NCBI RefSeq assembly: GCF_004103695.1
Contig: NZ_CP035280.1
Coordinates: 1,798,001-1,862,000 of the forward strand
Reading direction: 5' to 3'
Source of the DNA: Clostridium sp. JN-9
GTDB lineage: Bacteria > Bacillota > Clostridia > Clostridiales > Clostridiaceae
Length of the DNA: 64,000 nucleotides
Shown here: positions 1-8,688 of the stretch, one piece after another
How the letters are laid out: the number at the start of each line of letters is the position of its first letter
Numbering within the stretch: the first letter of the stretch is position 1
Translations under genes and position numbers: made by a program
The notes under the pieces: generated by a model
Database searches by the model: none
What the model was told of the DNA's origin: nothing
What the model saw: the letters and a program-made list of their open reading frames with translations, nothing else

Positions 1-626
1 TTAACTTTATTGCCTTTTACTTTTTTTATAAATAATAATATATTATCTTCTTCTTCTTTTATTTTTTCTGTAGTCATGTTACCTCTGCCCAATCTGTCAC
101 ATAAAGCAAATAATGCAATTTCCTCAATAGGTATATCCTTTTGCATTTTTTCCACATCTGAAAAAGGCATTCCCTTGGACACAAATAAAACCTGCATATG
201 CCACCTGACAAATGCAGTAACTTTTTCTATAAATTTTTGTTCTAAATTGAATTCATTTAAAAATTCTACTGCCATTCTGCTTCCCACTATATCGTGATCA
301 TATGAAGTTATTTTACCATTTCTTATTTTAGTTGTAGGCGGCTTGCCAATATCGTGAAGTAATGCTGCCCACATAAAAGCATCCTTATTACTGCTTTCAT
401 CCTTTCTTTCAGCGCACTGGTCAATTACCATTAAGGTGTGATTCCACACACTTCCTTCAGGGTGATATTTTGGGGACTGGTCTGTAATTTGAAGTTTACC
501 AAGCATTGTAAAAGGATATAAACTGGTAAAAATCTCTGATCCAGCTATTGATTTAAAGTAAACTGAGGGAGTAGTTTCATTAAGCAGTACATTGTTAAAT
601 TCATAAAAGTAGTCCATTTTATTCAT
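1..626 (-). CDS. HD-domain protein, 3' end beyond window
   Basis: The reverse strand is open from an ATG at 626 to the window edge, so the C-terminus is missing. A GAGGTGG ribosome binding site lies at about 632-640. The visible 208 residues contain YHPEG at about 54-58, LLHDIGKPP at about 89-97 (His91-Asp92 form the HD dyad) and a later RWHMQ. These are metal ligands of the HD phosphohydrolase fold as found in the C-terminal half of CCA-adding enzymes. No nucleotidyltransferase domain precedes it, so it is probably a stand-alone HD hydrolase acting on an unknown phosphoester. It starts 25 bp after the stop of the interrupted gene upstream, so the two were probably co-transcribed. Confidence 0.85.
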   Translation of the reverse strand, partial: MNKMDYFYEFNNVLLNETTPSVYFKSIAGSEIFTSLYPFTMLGKLQITDQSPKYHPEGSVWNHTLMVIDQCAERKDESSNKDAFMWAALLHDIGKPPTTKIRNGKITSYDHDIVGSRMAVEFLNEFNLEQKFIEKVTAFVRWHMQVLFVSKGMPFSDVEKMQKDIPIEEIALFALCDRLGRGNMTTEKIKEEEDNILLFIKKVKGNKV

Positions 627-1095
627 TATGCTGCCACCTCTTTTGTTATATCTAATTCTGTTCTTTATTTAATAAAATATTATTGATATACCATTTATTA
701 TCATCTTTTATTAAAGTATACTCTATTATTTTATCTCCATCTGAAAAACTATCTTTTACATTTACTTTTACTGTGTTTTCATCAACTTTTACAGGGTCTT
801 CATAGAATGAGTTAACGAATTTAACGTCATTTTCCTTTTCGGTTTTTATTACATTAAACTGACTTTTTATTAAATTTTCCATTGTGCCTACACTTATTTT
901 AAAAGATGGTGTTGATACTTTAAAAAGATAATTTATACATTCCTTTACATCAGCCTCTTTTCCACTGTCCCAGCATTTATAAAGCAGCTCATCATAATTG
1001 CTCACTACATTTACAGGATCATTTTGTACTTCATTTAAATTATTTAAATTAATATTATATTTTACCATATCATTTCTATTAATACTGTTATTTAT

Positions 1096-1104
1096 ATTTA
1101 TTAT
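1096..1104. repeat. Target-site duplication, left, IS4 copy 1
   Basis: The nonamer ATTTATTAT directly precedes the left IS terminus and recurs at 2650-2658 just after the right terminus. A 9-bp duplication is within the range known for IS4-type elements. Confidence 0.9.
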
Positions 1105-2649
1105 CTTCAATAAGTAATATGAAAATTTCTAAAAATAAGTATTATAATATTTAGCTTTTAAAAATGATTTTAAGATCTTTTATAGAATTATACATATAGA
1201 CTAATGATAATTAAAAGGAGATAGTTTGTATGTTACAATTAAGCAAAAACGATAAAGATAAGGTGTTGGAAGCTATAAAAGAAGGTAGGATTGATGCTGC
1301 TGACGTAAGTTTCCCTAATCTTATAGATACAATAGTATTAAAAATGAAAAATATAGGACTTATAGATAAATTGGCTGAAAGTTTTAAAGATAAGAGAAAA
1401 CAAAATAAACATATTCCATTTCATATACTTATTGCGTTAGCAATTACAGCAAAGATGAAGCTTAAAACCAGCTTGACAGATGTCGCCTTTGCTGTGACTG
1501 ATGGTGAGTTATTATCTGAACTAGGATGGAATATGTGGGATACCAATAAAAACCTTGAAGAAGGGTTATTCGCCGAAGGCGTTATGAGAAATTTAATTCA
1601 AAAATATGATGCTGAGGAATTTATAGAGTCTTATAATAATTATGTCCAAAATGTAGTTATGCCATCTCTTAACATAGCTCCATCTATACATATTCTTGAT
1701 TGCACTAAAATACATGTGAATTTAGATAATGTAAATTATGAAAATTCTGAAACTATAAAAGATGATGGAAAAGTGATTCGTGGTTATAAAATGGGAACAT
1801 TAAGAGGTCTTATGGATGATTCGGGAATTATAGAAGAGATAGTTTTTGATTCTATAAAGCCTCATGATTTAGAACTTTGTAGAAATATGATTTTAAAAAG
1901 TAAATGTTTAAAAGGTGGAGATATTCTCATAAATGACAGGGGATTTATTTCTCGTGATGTTATTAATTTTTTGAAGGTTGAAAAGCAAGTGGATACATAT
2001 GTACCTGCAAAAAAGAACATGACAATATACCAAGAAGCTGTAAAAATAGCAATCTCCGAAGACAAGTGGCAAAAACACCCTAACAGGAAAAGGAAAACTC
2101 AAGAAATACACCTGGTTAAGGATCTAGGTATGATGTGGCAAAGTAATACACCGGATAAAGATGTTGACTTGTGCGCCTGTGTCGTTCATGATAAAAAAGA
2201 TAATGAATACTATGTATTTTTAACCACAGACACAAATAAAACTGCAAAACAAATAATAAATACTTATGAACTAAGACCAGAAATTGAAGAAGACTATAGA
2301 CAAATAAAAGACTTTTGGAAATTAGAAGATTTTAAGAGTACAAAATATAATTTTATAACTTTTCATATAGTTATGACACTCATTGGCTACATGTATTTTC
2401 AACTATTCAAAAACATGGAGAAGGGAAATAAGTATTCAGGCAAGTCCCTCCCTGTAATTATTAAGAATTATAAAGAAGATAAGCAAAAGTCAGTTATAAT
2501 ATATTCTGGTCAATATTTTGGCGTATTTTCCTTTATTGAATTTATTCAATTGTATGCTGGCTGCTCCGCAGAGGTAAGGAAACTTCTTGATCCAACCTTG
2601 GCTTTAGTATAGCAGGGTTGGAGGGCTACGCCCAAATTACGAATTGAAG
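1105..2649 (+). mobile_element. IS4-family insertion sequence, copy 1
   Basis: A 1545-bp element with imperfect terminal inverted repeats (CTTCAATAAGTAAT at the left; the complement of the right end reads CTTCAATTCGTAAT, 12 of 14 matching). It is flanked by the 9-bp duplication ATTTATTAT. It carries one transposase gene. A nearly identical copy of the same length lies at 16107-17651, so both insertions are probably recent. This copy interrupts a membrane-anchored protein gene. Confidence 0.93.
1230..2612 (+). CDS. IS4-family DDE transposase (copy 1)
   Basis: This 460-residue transposase has an RNase H-like DDE core. The first Asp is in LDCTKIHV (about residue 157), the second in INDRGF (about 235), and the catalytic Glu sits in the YREK signature, where YELRPEIEEDYRQIK fits Y-x2-R-x3-E-x6-K (about 350-364). 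That signature is diagnostic for the IS4 group. The ribosome binding site AAGGAGA lies 9 bases before the ATG. It cuts and joins the ends of its own element. It differs from the copy at 16232 by only a few residues, and both look intact. Confidence 0.93.
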   Translation: MLQLSKNDKDKVLEAIKEGRIDAADVSFPNLIDTIVLKMKNIGLIDKLAESFKDKRKQNKHIPFHILIALAITAKMKLKTSLTDVAFAVTDGELLSELGWNMWDTNKNLEEGLFAEGVMRNLIQKYDAEEFIESYNNYVQNVVMPSLNIAPSIHILDCTKIHVNLDNVNYENSETIKDDGKVIRGYKMGTLRGLMDDSGIIEEIVFDSIKPHDLELCRNMILKSKCLKGGDILINDRGFISRDVINFLKVEKQVDTYVPAKKNMTIYQEAVKIAISEDKWQKHPNRKRKTQEIHLVKDLGMMWQSNTPDKDVDLCACVVHDKKDNEYYVFLTTDTNKTAKQIINTYELRPEIEEDYRQIKDFWKLEDFKSTKYNFITFHIVMTLIGYMYFQLFKNMEKGNKYSGKSLPVIIKNYKEDKQKSVIIYSGQYFGVFSFIEFIQLYAGCSAEVRKLLDPTLALV

Positions 2650-2658
2650 ATTTATTAT
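2650..2658. repeat. Target-site duplication, right, IS4 copy 1
   Basis: Second copy of ATTTATTAT, adjoining the right IS terminus; it matches 1096-1104 exactly. Confidence 0.9.
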
Positions 2659-2817
2659 AATAATTGCAGAAGCAATGACAATAAAAACTGATATAAAAAA
2701 AGTAAAAATTAATTTTTTAGTTACCCTCATTTTAATCACCTTAAAAATATTTTATTATATATAACTAAATATATTCAACGTGTTAAAATTCATAACCATA
2801 TAATTTTATATATCTAT

Positions 2818-2847
2818 AAAAGCCGTAATATACGTATTACAGCTTTT
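2818..2847 (-). terminator. Terminator-like hairpin after small basic protein
   Basis: AAAAGC and GCTTTT pair around an inner GTAATA/TATTAC stem with one mismatch. On the reverse strand the stem runs into a short T tract. It lies 12 bp after the stop of the 36-residue gene. Confidence 0.6.
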
Positions 2848-2858
2848 AGATTATATAT

Positions 2859-2969
2859 TTACTTTTTTGTTTCTGTTACAGACTTTGCACTGACATCCTT
2901 TTCGCTTTTCTTATATTGAACTGGTTGGTTCTCTTCCTGAGAAGGCCTTTTTGTACCTTTTTTAGCCAA
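2859..2969 (-). CDS. Small basic hydrophilic protein, 36 aa
   Basis: A 36-residue frame starts with TTG at 2967-2969, preceded by AGGAGTGATTAT at the right spacing. It begins MAKKGTKRPSQEEN and is rich in Lys, Glu, Gln and Ser, with no hydrophobic core, so it is probably disordered. Support comes from the strong ribosome binding site, the terminator-like hairpin right after the stop, and the lack of any other gene here. No family is recognised. A small spore or nucleic-acid-binding protein is one possibility, by analogy only. Confidence 0.6.
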   Translation of the reverse strand: MAKKGTKRPSQEENQPVQYKKSEKDVSAKSVTETKK

Positions 2970-3038
2970 AATAATCACTCCTAAAATAATTTATAAGCAT
3001 ATTATCTTTCATTTTAGAAACATTATTCATATAAATAT

Positions 3039-3230
3039 TTAATTTTCTATTTTATAAATTCTCAGCTTATTAAAAAAGATTCCAATTAAACCACCCAGGC
3101 AGGAAAAAATTATAATAATTCTATATGTATTTTTTGAAAATAAACCAATAGCCACTCCGATGAGCATTCCAAGTATTAATCCAATGGATAATCCTGAAAA
3201 TTCACTATTTTCTTTATTATTTTCAAACAT
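3039..3230 (-). CDS. Small two-helix membrane protein, 63 aa
   Basis: The chosen start is the ATG at 3228-3230, because GGTGGAGGG sits just upstream of it. An upstream in-frame ATG (3293) has no such site. The protein has a short polar N-terminus (MFENNKENSEF), then two hydrophobic segments at about 14-31 and 36-53 separated by SKNTYR, and a basic tail. The Gly-rich first helix (GLILGMLIGVAIG) resembles small glycine-zipper membrane proteins. The function is unknown. Confidence 0.7.
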   Translation of the reverse strand: MFENNKENSEFSGLSIGLILGMLIGVAIGLFSKNTYRIIIIFSCLGGLIGIFFNKLRIYKIEN

Positions 3231-3447
3231 ATACCCTCCACCTTTCATCAAAAACACATTTAATCTATACCTAAATATTAACCTAAAATGCAATGCTATT
3301 TATTACATAAATGGTTAATTTGAATTACAAAACGTTTACAAAATATTCTGAATATATTTGCAGAAGAATGCTTTTGAAAAGTATTTATTTTGAATCTTCA
3401 GTTTATGTAGTATAATATATACAAAATATTGTAAGGAGGGCATACAA

Positions 3448-4962
3448 ATGAAAATAGACTTTTGTGGTGCAGCGGGCAGTGTAACTGGATCATGCCATGC
3501 TTTAAAAATAAATGGAAAGCTTGTTCTGCTTGACTGCGGATTATACCAGGGAAAAGATGAAAAGGATTATGGCAATGAAACTTTCAGCTTCAACCCGAAA
3601 GATGTAGATTATATTCTCATATCACATGCACACATAGATCATATTGGCAGAATTCCCCTGCTTTATAAACAGGGCTTTAAGGGAAAAATATACTGTACAG
3701 AAGCTACAAGAGATTTAGCCAGGGTTATGCTCATAGACAGCGGCCACATTCAGGAACAGGAAGTGGAATGGAAAAACAGGAAAAGGCAAAGACAAGGCTT
3801 GGATCCTATCGAGCCCCTTTATACTGCAAAAATTGCTGAATTATCATCATATTTAATTAGCGGATATCCTTATGATTCTATTATAGAAATATTTGACGGA
3901 CTTAAAATAAGATTTAGGGATGCAGGGCATTTATTAGGTTCTGCAATTATTGAATTATTTATTAATGAAAATGGAAATAATATTAAATTAGTTTATTCTG
4001 GAGACTTGGGTAATATAAATATTCCCCTATTAAAAGATCCTGCTTTAATAGAGGATACAGATTATCTATTAATGGAAACAACTTATGGAAACAGAGATCA
4101 TGAAAAAATTCAAAGCCAGGTATTCGGCTTAGTAGATATTATTAAAAGCACCATGAAAAAAGGCGGAAATGTTATAATACCGTCATTTGCTGTTGGAAGA
4201 ACGCAGGAAGTTTTGTATGAACTCAATAATTACATTGAAGATAGGGTTTTAAAGGATATAAATGTTTATGTGGATAGCCCTTTGGCTGATGAAGCAACTA
4301 AGATATTTGAGGATTATAGAAAATATTATGATGAGGATGCATTAAAAATACTGCAGCGTGGAGATGATCCATTGAAATTTGAGGGCTTGAAATTTACTAA
4401 ATCTGCAGAAGACTCAATGAAGTTAAATAAAATTACAACTGGTGCTGTAATTATTTCTGCCAGCGGCATGTGTGATGCAGGCAGGATAAGACATCATTTG
4501 AAGCATAATTTATGGAGAAGGGAATGTTCCATAGTATTTGTGGGCTATCAGGCTGAAGGTACCCTTGGAAGAGCATTGATTGATGGAGCAAGAAAGGTAA
4601 AGTTATTTGGAGAAGAAATAGCTGTAAATGCTAAAATTATTAATCTGCCTGGACTTTCCGGCCACGCTGACAGAAGCGGATTATTAAGATGGCTTCATGG
4701 CTTTAAGGAAAAACCTAAGAAGGTAATCTTAATTCATGGAGACAATGAGGAAAGGGAGTCTTTTAAAGATTTAATAATGAGTGAAGGATACAATGTATTT
4801 TGTCCTAAGTTAGGTGATACATTTGATACAAATCTGCCTTTTGGAGAATCAAAAGTAAAAAATGAAATTTATAAAATTCTTGACAGCTATAATAATATTG
4901 AGGGAGAAAATAAAGAAGAAATTTTGGCAAAGATTAAGCAGGTTTTAGATAAATGCCAATAA
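3448..4962 (+). CDS. MBL-fold beta-CASP hydrolase (RNA-processing type)
   Basis: This 504-residue protein has the metallo-beta-lactamase metal motif HAHIDH at 60-65 and an N-terminal GAAGSVTGSCH typical of the CPSF73/Ysh1-like prokaryotic group. A beta-CASP region follows (ISASGMCDAGRIRHH at about 335-349), then GLSGHADRSG near 402 supplying a late His. Family members are zinc-dependent RNA endo- or exonucleases in the cytoplasm. It starts 13 bp after a GGAGGG site (AAGGAGGGCATACAAATG), with a TATAAT-like -10 near 3411. It is a single gene that converges on corA across a shared terminator. The exact RNA substrate cannot be read from the sequence. Confidence 0.9.
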   Translation: MKIDFCGAAGSVTGSCHALKINGKLVLLDCGLYQGKDEKDYGNETFSFNPKDVDYILISHAHIDHIGRIPLLYKQGFKGKIYCTEATRDLARVMLIDSGHIQEQEVEWKNRKRQRQGLDPIEPLYTAKIAELSSYLISGYPYDSIIEIFDGLKIRFRDAGHLLGSAIIELFINENGNNIKLVYSGDLGNINIPLLKDPALIEDTDYLLMETTYGNRDHEKIQSQVFGLVDIIKSTMKKGGNVIIPSFAVGRTQEVLYELNNYIEDRVLKDINVYVDSPLADEATKIFEDYRKYYDEDALKILQRGDDPLKFEGLKFTKSAEDSMKLNKITTGAVIISASGMCDAGRIRHHLKHNLWRRECSIVFVGYQAEGTLGRALIDGARKVKLFGEEIAVNAKIINLPGLSGHADRSGLLRWLHGFKEKPKKVILIHGDNEERESFKDLIMSEGYNVFCPKLGDTFDTNLPFGESKVKNEIYKILDSYNNIEGENKEEILAKIKQVLDKCQ

Positions 4963-4982
4963 TATTATAATTTCAGGAAAGT

Positions 4983-5021
4983 AAGCATACATGAACTTAC
5001 ATTCAAAGTTTATGTATGCTT
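4983..5021. terminator. Bidirectional terminator between MBL gene and corA
   Basis: AAGCATACAT pairs with ATGTATGCTT, with a loop of about 19 bases. It sits between two convergent genes and ends in T-rich sequence on both strands. Confidence 0.7.
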
Positions 5022-5033
5022 TTATGTAACAAT

Positions 5034-6095
5034 TTACATCCACTTCTTTTTTCTAAAATATCTAATCATGATTATGGATATAATCGTAATAATTATCCAA
5101 AACATTGGATATGAATACTGCCAGGACAGCTCAGGCATATTTTTAAAATTCATGCCATAAACTCCAGCTAAAAAAGTTGCAGGAATAAATATGGTGGAGA
5201 AAATAGTTAAAAACTTCATAACTTCATTCATCTTATTGCTTATACTTGAAAGATAGGTGTCAAGCATTCCAGTAATAATATCAATAAATAATTGAGATGT
5301 ATCAATAATTTCATATACATGATCATTTACATCTTTGAAGTATACTAATGTAGATTCATTTATATTGGGCAAATCACCTCTCTGCAGGGAATTAACCACT
5401 TCTCTTAATGGCCATACAGCCTTTCTGAAAATAATCATCTCCCTTTTTAACTCATATATTTCTTTTAATGTATCCCTGGAAACATTATTTATTACATTAT
5501 CCTCAAATAGATCAATCTTATCTTCTATACTTTCAAGGGCTGAAAAGTAATTATCCACAACAGTATCTATTATTGTATAACACAGATAATCTGCTCCTAA
5601 ACTTCTAAATGACCCCTTTGAATTTCTTAATCTTTTAATTATTGGCTGAAATACATTGCTTTTTCTTTCCTGAAAGGATATTAAATAATTTTTACCTAAA
5701 ATCAGGCTTAGCTGCTCTAAATTTGTCTTTTCAGATTCTTCATTATATATGGCTATTTTCAGGGTAATAAGTACATATCCCTTATATTCATCTACTTTAG
5801 GCCTTTGATTTGTATTTAAAATATCTTCCAGTACTAAAGGGTGAATTGAAAATTTTGTTCCTATTTCCTTAATTAAGTCAATATCATTTAATCCATCAAT
5901 ATTTACCCAGGTTACTAAATTATTATCTATTTTTTCAGGTACGTCTTTTATTTCAGCCTGATCAAAAAAGCTGTTATTGAAACGTATTAATTGTATTTTT
6001 ATATTATTATTAATATGATTTCCAATATGTATTAAAGTCCCTGGCTGATATCCTGATTTTATGGATCTGTTTTTGGTAATTCTTCTTTGTTTCAT
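5034..6095 (-). CDS. corA: CorA-family magnesium/divalent cation channel
   Basis: The 353-residue protein has a long acidic and helical N-terminal cytosolic part. Two C-terminal membrane helices follow, joined by the signature YGMNF (about residues 313-317), and a basic RYFRKKKWM tail. The GMN loop is the selectivity filter of CorA pentamers, which import Mg2+ and sometimes Co2+ or Ni2+. Length and order fit the family. It is a single gene, divergent from gltX, with no Mg2+ riboswitch visible upstream. Confidence 0.95.
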   Translation of the reverse strand: MKQRRITKNRSIKSGYQPGTLIHIGNHINNNIKIQLIRFNNSFFDQAEIKDVPEKIDNNLVTWVNIDGLNDIDLIKEIGTKFSIHPLVLEDILNTNQRPKVDEYKGYVLITLKIAIYNEESEKTNLEQLSLILGKNYLISFQERKSNVFQPIIKRLRNSKGSFRSLGADYLCYTIIDTVVDNYFSALESIEDKIDLFEDNVINNVSRDTLKEIYELKREMIIFRKAVWPLREVVNSLQRGDLPNINESTLVYFKDVNDHVYEIIDTSQLFIDIITGMLDTYLSSISNKMNEVMKFLTIFSTIFIPATFLAGVYGMNFKNMPELSWQYSYPMFWIIITIISIIMIRYFRKKKWM

Positions 6096-6143
6096 ATTTA
6101 TCCCCTATTTCTTAGTTTATACTTAAAAAATATACCCGCAATC

Positions 6144-6172
6144 TTGACATGACTGAACCCATATTATATTAT
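6144..6172 (+). promoter_or_regulatory. Sigma-A-type promoter of gltX
   Basis: TTGACA at 6144-6149 and TATTAT at 6167-6172 are 17 bp apart, pointing toward gltX. Transcription would start near 6179, giving a leader of about 109 nt. Confidence 0.75.
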
Positions 6173-6181
6173 TTAAGATAG

Positions 6182-6246
6182 TGCAGATGTTGTATTCTGC
6201 ATATTTTGGGTATATCCCTTTCATCTTCAGATGAAAGGTTTTTATT
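6182..6246 (+). promoter_or_regulatory. Leader with intrinsic terminator upstream of gltX
   Basis: Between the promoter and gltX are a small hairpin (TGCAGA/TCTGCA, 6182-6201), a GGGTATATCCC palindrome (6208-6218), and a clear terminator (CCTTTCATC/GATGAAAGG, 6217-6238, followed by TTTTTA). A terminator inside a leader implies transcription attenuation. The GGGTATATCCC element overlaps the left arm and could be part of an alternative fold. No T-box sequence (GGTACCGCG type) is present, so the signal sensed is unknown. Confidence 0.6.
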
Positions 6247-6287
6247 TATTTAATTTTATCACAAATTAAAACATAGGAGTGAAGAAA

Positions 6288-7748
6288 ATGGCTAACAAAG
6301 TTAGAACAAGATATGCACCAAGCCCAACTGGGTATATGCATATAGGTAACTTAAGAACTGCATTATACGCATATTTAATTGCAAAGCATAATAATGGTGA
6401 CTTTATTTTAAGAATTGAAGATACTGACCAGGAAAGATTTGTAGAAGGTGCTGTTGATGTAATTTACAATACATTAAAAATCACAGGACTTAAACATGAT
6501 GAAGGACCCGATATAGGAGGCCCTGTTGGTCCTTATGTTCAAAGTGAAAGAAAAGATATTTATTTAAAATATGCTAAAAAACTAATTGAAAAAGGAGAAG
6601 CTTACTACTGCTTTTGTACTAAGGAAAGGCTTGATATTTTAAGAACAAATGCTGAAGCTCTTAAAAGACCATTTAAATATGATAAGCACTGCCTTGGCCT
6701 TTCAAAAGAAGAAATAGAAAAAAACTTAGCAGCAGGTATTCCATATGTAATCCGTCAAAACAATCCTGATACAGGAACCACTACTTTTGATGATGAAATA
6801 TATGGAAGAATCTCAGTTGATAATTCAGAATTAGATGATATGATATTAATTAAATCTGATGGAATGCCTACATACAATTTTGCCAACGTTGTTGATGACC
6901 ACTTAATGGGAATCACTCATGTTGTAAGAGGCAGTGAATATTTATCATCTTCTCCAAAATATAACAGATTGTATGAAGCTTTTGGCTGGGAAGTTCCAAT
7001 TTATGTACATTGTCCTCCAATAATGAAGGATGCACATCAGAAATTAAGTAAGAGAAATGGCGATGCATCATTTGAAGATTTGCTTGAAAAGGGATATTTA
7101 AAAGAAGCAGTTTTAAACTATATTTCTCTTTTAGGATGGAATCCTGGAAATGAGAAAGAAATATTTTCTCTTCAGGACTTAGTTGAAGTATTTGATTATC
7201 ATAATATAAGCAAATCTCCTGCTATTTTTGACAGTGTCAAGTTAAAATGGATGAATGGTGAATACATAAAAAAGATGTCTCTGGAACAATTTCATGAATT
7301 AGCTGTTCCATATTATAAAAAAACTCTAAAGAAACAGTATAATTTAATTAAAATATCAGAGCTTCTCCATAGCAGATGTGAAGTCCTCAGTGAAATACCT
7401 GAAATGATAGATTTCATAGATGAACTTCCTGAATATTCAATTGATATGTATGTTCACAAAAAGATGAAGACAAATTATGAAAATTCACTTGTAAGTTTGG
7501 AAAAGGTCCTTCCAAAGCTTGAGCAGATTCAGCAGTGGAGCTTTGATGCTGTACAAGATGTATGTATGAGTACAGTAGCTGAACTGGGAGTTAAAAACGG
7601 AGTTGTACTATGGCCTGTAAGAACTGCCGTTTCCGGAAAACAATTTACTCCTGGTGGAGCTTTTGAAATAGCAGAAATTATAGGAAAAGACGAAACTATT
7701 AAAAGAATTAAAATTGGAATTGAAAAACTTAAAGCTGTACAAAAATAA
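6288..7748 (+). CDS. gltX: Glutamyl-tRNA synthetase
   Basis: Class I aminoacyl-tRNA synthetase of 486-487 residues that charges tRNA-Glu (and possibly tRNA-Gln) in the cytoplasm. [10 protein letters not shown] holds the HIGH-type motif at 18-21, and KLSKR near 254 is the KMSKS-type loop. The usual [22 protein letters not shown] stretch lies between them, and the helical anticodon-binding domain is C-terminal. ATG 6288 is preferred because AGGAGTG lies 6 bases ahead; an alternative GTG at 6279 overlaps that site. It sits behind an attenuator-like leader and ends before a strong bidirectional terminator. Confidence 0.96.
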   Translation: MANKVRTRYAPSPTGYMHIGNLRTALYAYLIAKHNNGDFILRIEDTDQERFVEGAVDVIYNTLKITGLKHDEGPDIGGPVGPYVQSERKDIYLKYAKKLIEKGEAYYCFCTKERLDILRTNAEALKRPFKYDKHCLGLSKEEIEKNLAAGIPYVIRQNNPDTGTTTFDDEIYGRISVDNSELDDMILIKSDGMPTYNFANVVDDHLMGITHVVRGSEYLSSSPKYNRLYEAFGWEVPIYVHCPPIMKDAHQKLSKRNGDASFEDLLEKGYLKEAVLNYISLLGWNPGNEKEIFSLQDLVEVFDYHNISKSPAIFDSVKLKWMNGEYIKKMSLEQFHELAVPYYKKTLKKQYNLIKISELLHSRCEVLSEIPEMIDFIDELPEYSIDMYVHKKMKTNYENSLVSLEKVLPKLEQIQQWSFDAVQDVCMSTVAELGVKNGVVLWPVRTAVSGKQFTPGGAFEIAEIIGKDETIKRIKIGIEKLKAVQK

Positions 7749-7771
7749 TAACTTCAATTAAATTCTAAAAT

Positions 7772-7798
7772 AAAAATGGCTCTTCTGGAGCCATTTTT
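7772..7798. terminator. Bidirectional terminator, gltX and folD
   Basis: AAAAATGGCTC pairs perfectly with GAGCCATTTTT around a 5-base loop, between convergent genes. Each strand ends in a T run. Confidence 0.9.
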
Positions 7799-7812
7799 AT
7801 TATCTATTAAAG

Positions 7813-8667
7813 TTATAGATTATTTTGTTTTATACATGCTTCAACTACATGCTTGCATAATACAGATGTAGTAATTGAACCAATGCCACCTGGTACAGGA
7901 GTTATCATAGATGCTTTATTTACGCAGTCCTCTGTATAAACATCACCGCATATTTTACCATTAGGATCCACATTAATTCCAACATCTATTACTACTGCAT
8001 TTTCTTTTATATAATCTGAATTAATCATGTTTGCTTTGCCAATGCCCACTATTAATATATCAGCCTTTGATGTTATATCCTGTATATCTGAAGTTTTGGA
8101 GTGACATATTGTTACTGTGCAGTTTTCATTTAATAAAAGCATAGAAACAGGTTTACCAACCACCATGGATCTGCCAATTACCACAGCTCTTTTGCCCGAC
8201 ATCTGCACATTATAATATTTCAAAGTTTCTATTACTGCAGCAGGTGTACATGGGATAAACCCTGATTTATCACCTTCCATTAATTTTGCCACATTAAATG
8301 GACTGAAGCAGTCTACATCTTTATCCTCTGAAATTACATATTTTATTTTATCTTCCCTTAATTGTTTAGGTAAAGGCCTGAATATCAGTATGCCATTGGT
8401 GTTTTTATTTTCATTTTCTTTTTTTAATTCTTCAATAAATTCATTTTCACTTATTTCTTTATGATATTCTTTTATTTCAGTTTCAATGCCTATCATTGAT
8501 GCTCTTTTCACTGCACCCTTTTCATAGGCTAAATCACTTCCGTTATTTCCAACTCTCATAATAGTAAGCTTTGGAACTATGCCTTTGGATTTTAAAACAT
8601 TAACTTTATTAATTAAGTCTTTTGTTATTTTTTCAGCAACTGGCTTTCCATTAATAATATTACCCAT
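7813..8667 (-). CDS. folD: Methylene-THF dehydrogenase/methenyl-THF cyclohydrolase
   Basis: FolD is a 284-residue bifunctional enzyme that oxidises 5,10-methylene-THF to methenyl-THF and hydrolyses it to 10-formyl-THF. Visible family features are the N-terminal catalytic region (YEKGAVKRASMIGIE, where the conserved Lys follows YxxxK), the Rossmann motif VIGRSMVVGKP at about 163-173, and the C-terminal TPVPGGIGSITTSVL. It lies 21 bp downstream of fhs in the same direction, so the two form a one-carbon operon that links formate to methylene-THF. The native direction, biosynthetic or acetogenic, cannot be decided here. Confidence 0.96.
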   Translation of the reverse strand: MGNIINGKPVAEKITKDLINKVNVLKSKGIVPKLTIMRVGNNGSDLAYEKGAVKRASMIGIETEIKEYHKEISENEFIEELKKENENKNTNGILIFRPLPKQLREDKIKYVISEDKDVDCFSPFNVAKLMEGDKSGFIPCTPAAVIETLKYYNVQMSGKRAVVIGRSMVVGKPVSMLLLNENCTVTICHSKTSDIQDITSKADILIVGIGKANMINSDYIKENAVVIDVGINVDPNGKICGDVYTEDCVNKASMITPVPGGIGSITTSVLCKHVVEACIKQNNL

Positions 8668-8688
8668 AAAAATCTCCTCTTAAAATCA

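Larger units (their letters stand above)
652..2730 (-). pseudogene. Membrane-anchored protein gene split by IS4-family insertion
   Basis: The 3' fragment (652-1104) and a 5' fragment (2650-2730) lie on either side of an IS. Removing the IS and one copy of the 9-bp duplication restores one reading frame. It starts with ATG at 2728-2730 behind an AAGGTG ribosome binding site, encodes a hydrophobic stretch (about residues 5-26, a signal anchor or signal peptide), then IIN, and continues into the 3' fragment. The restored protein is roughly 175 residues with a soluble, lysine- and aspartate-rich C-terminal part. That part resembles small extracytoplasmic Clostridium proteins of the DUF4829 or NTF2-like sort (tentative). 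The present open frame can only begin with a TTG inside the IS end and would lack the membrane segment, so the gene is probably inactive. Confidence 0.8.

Noticed and set aside
1862-2111. Overlapping reverse-strand frames inside both IS4 transposases
   Set aside because: They lie antisense to a strongly supported transposase, have no ribosome binding site, and appear only because the IS is AT-rich.
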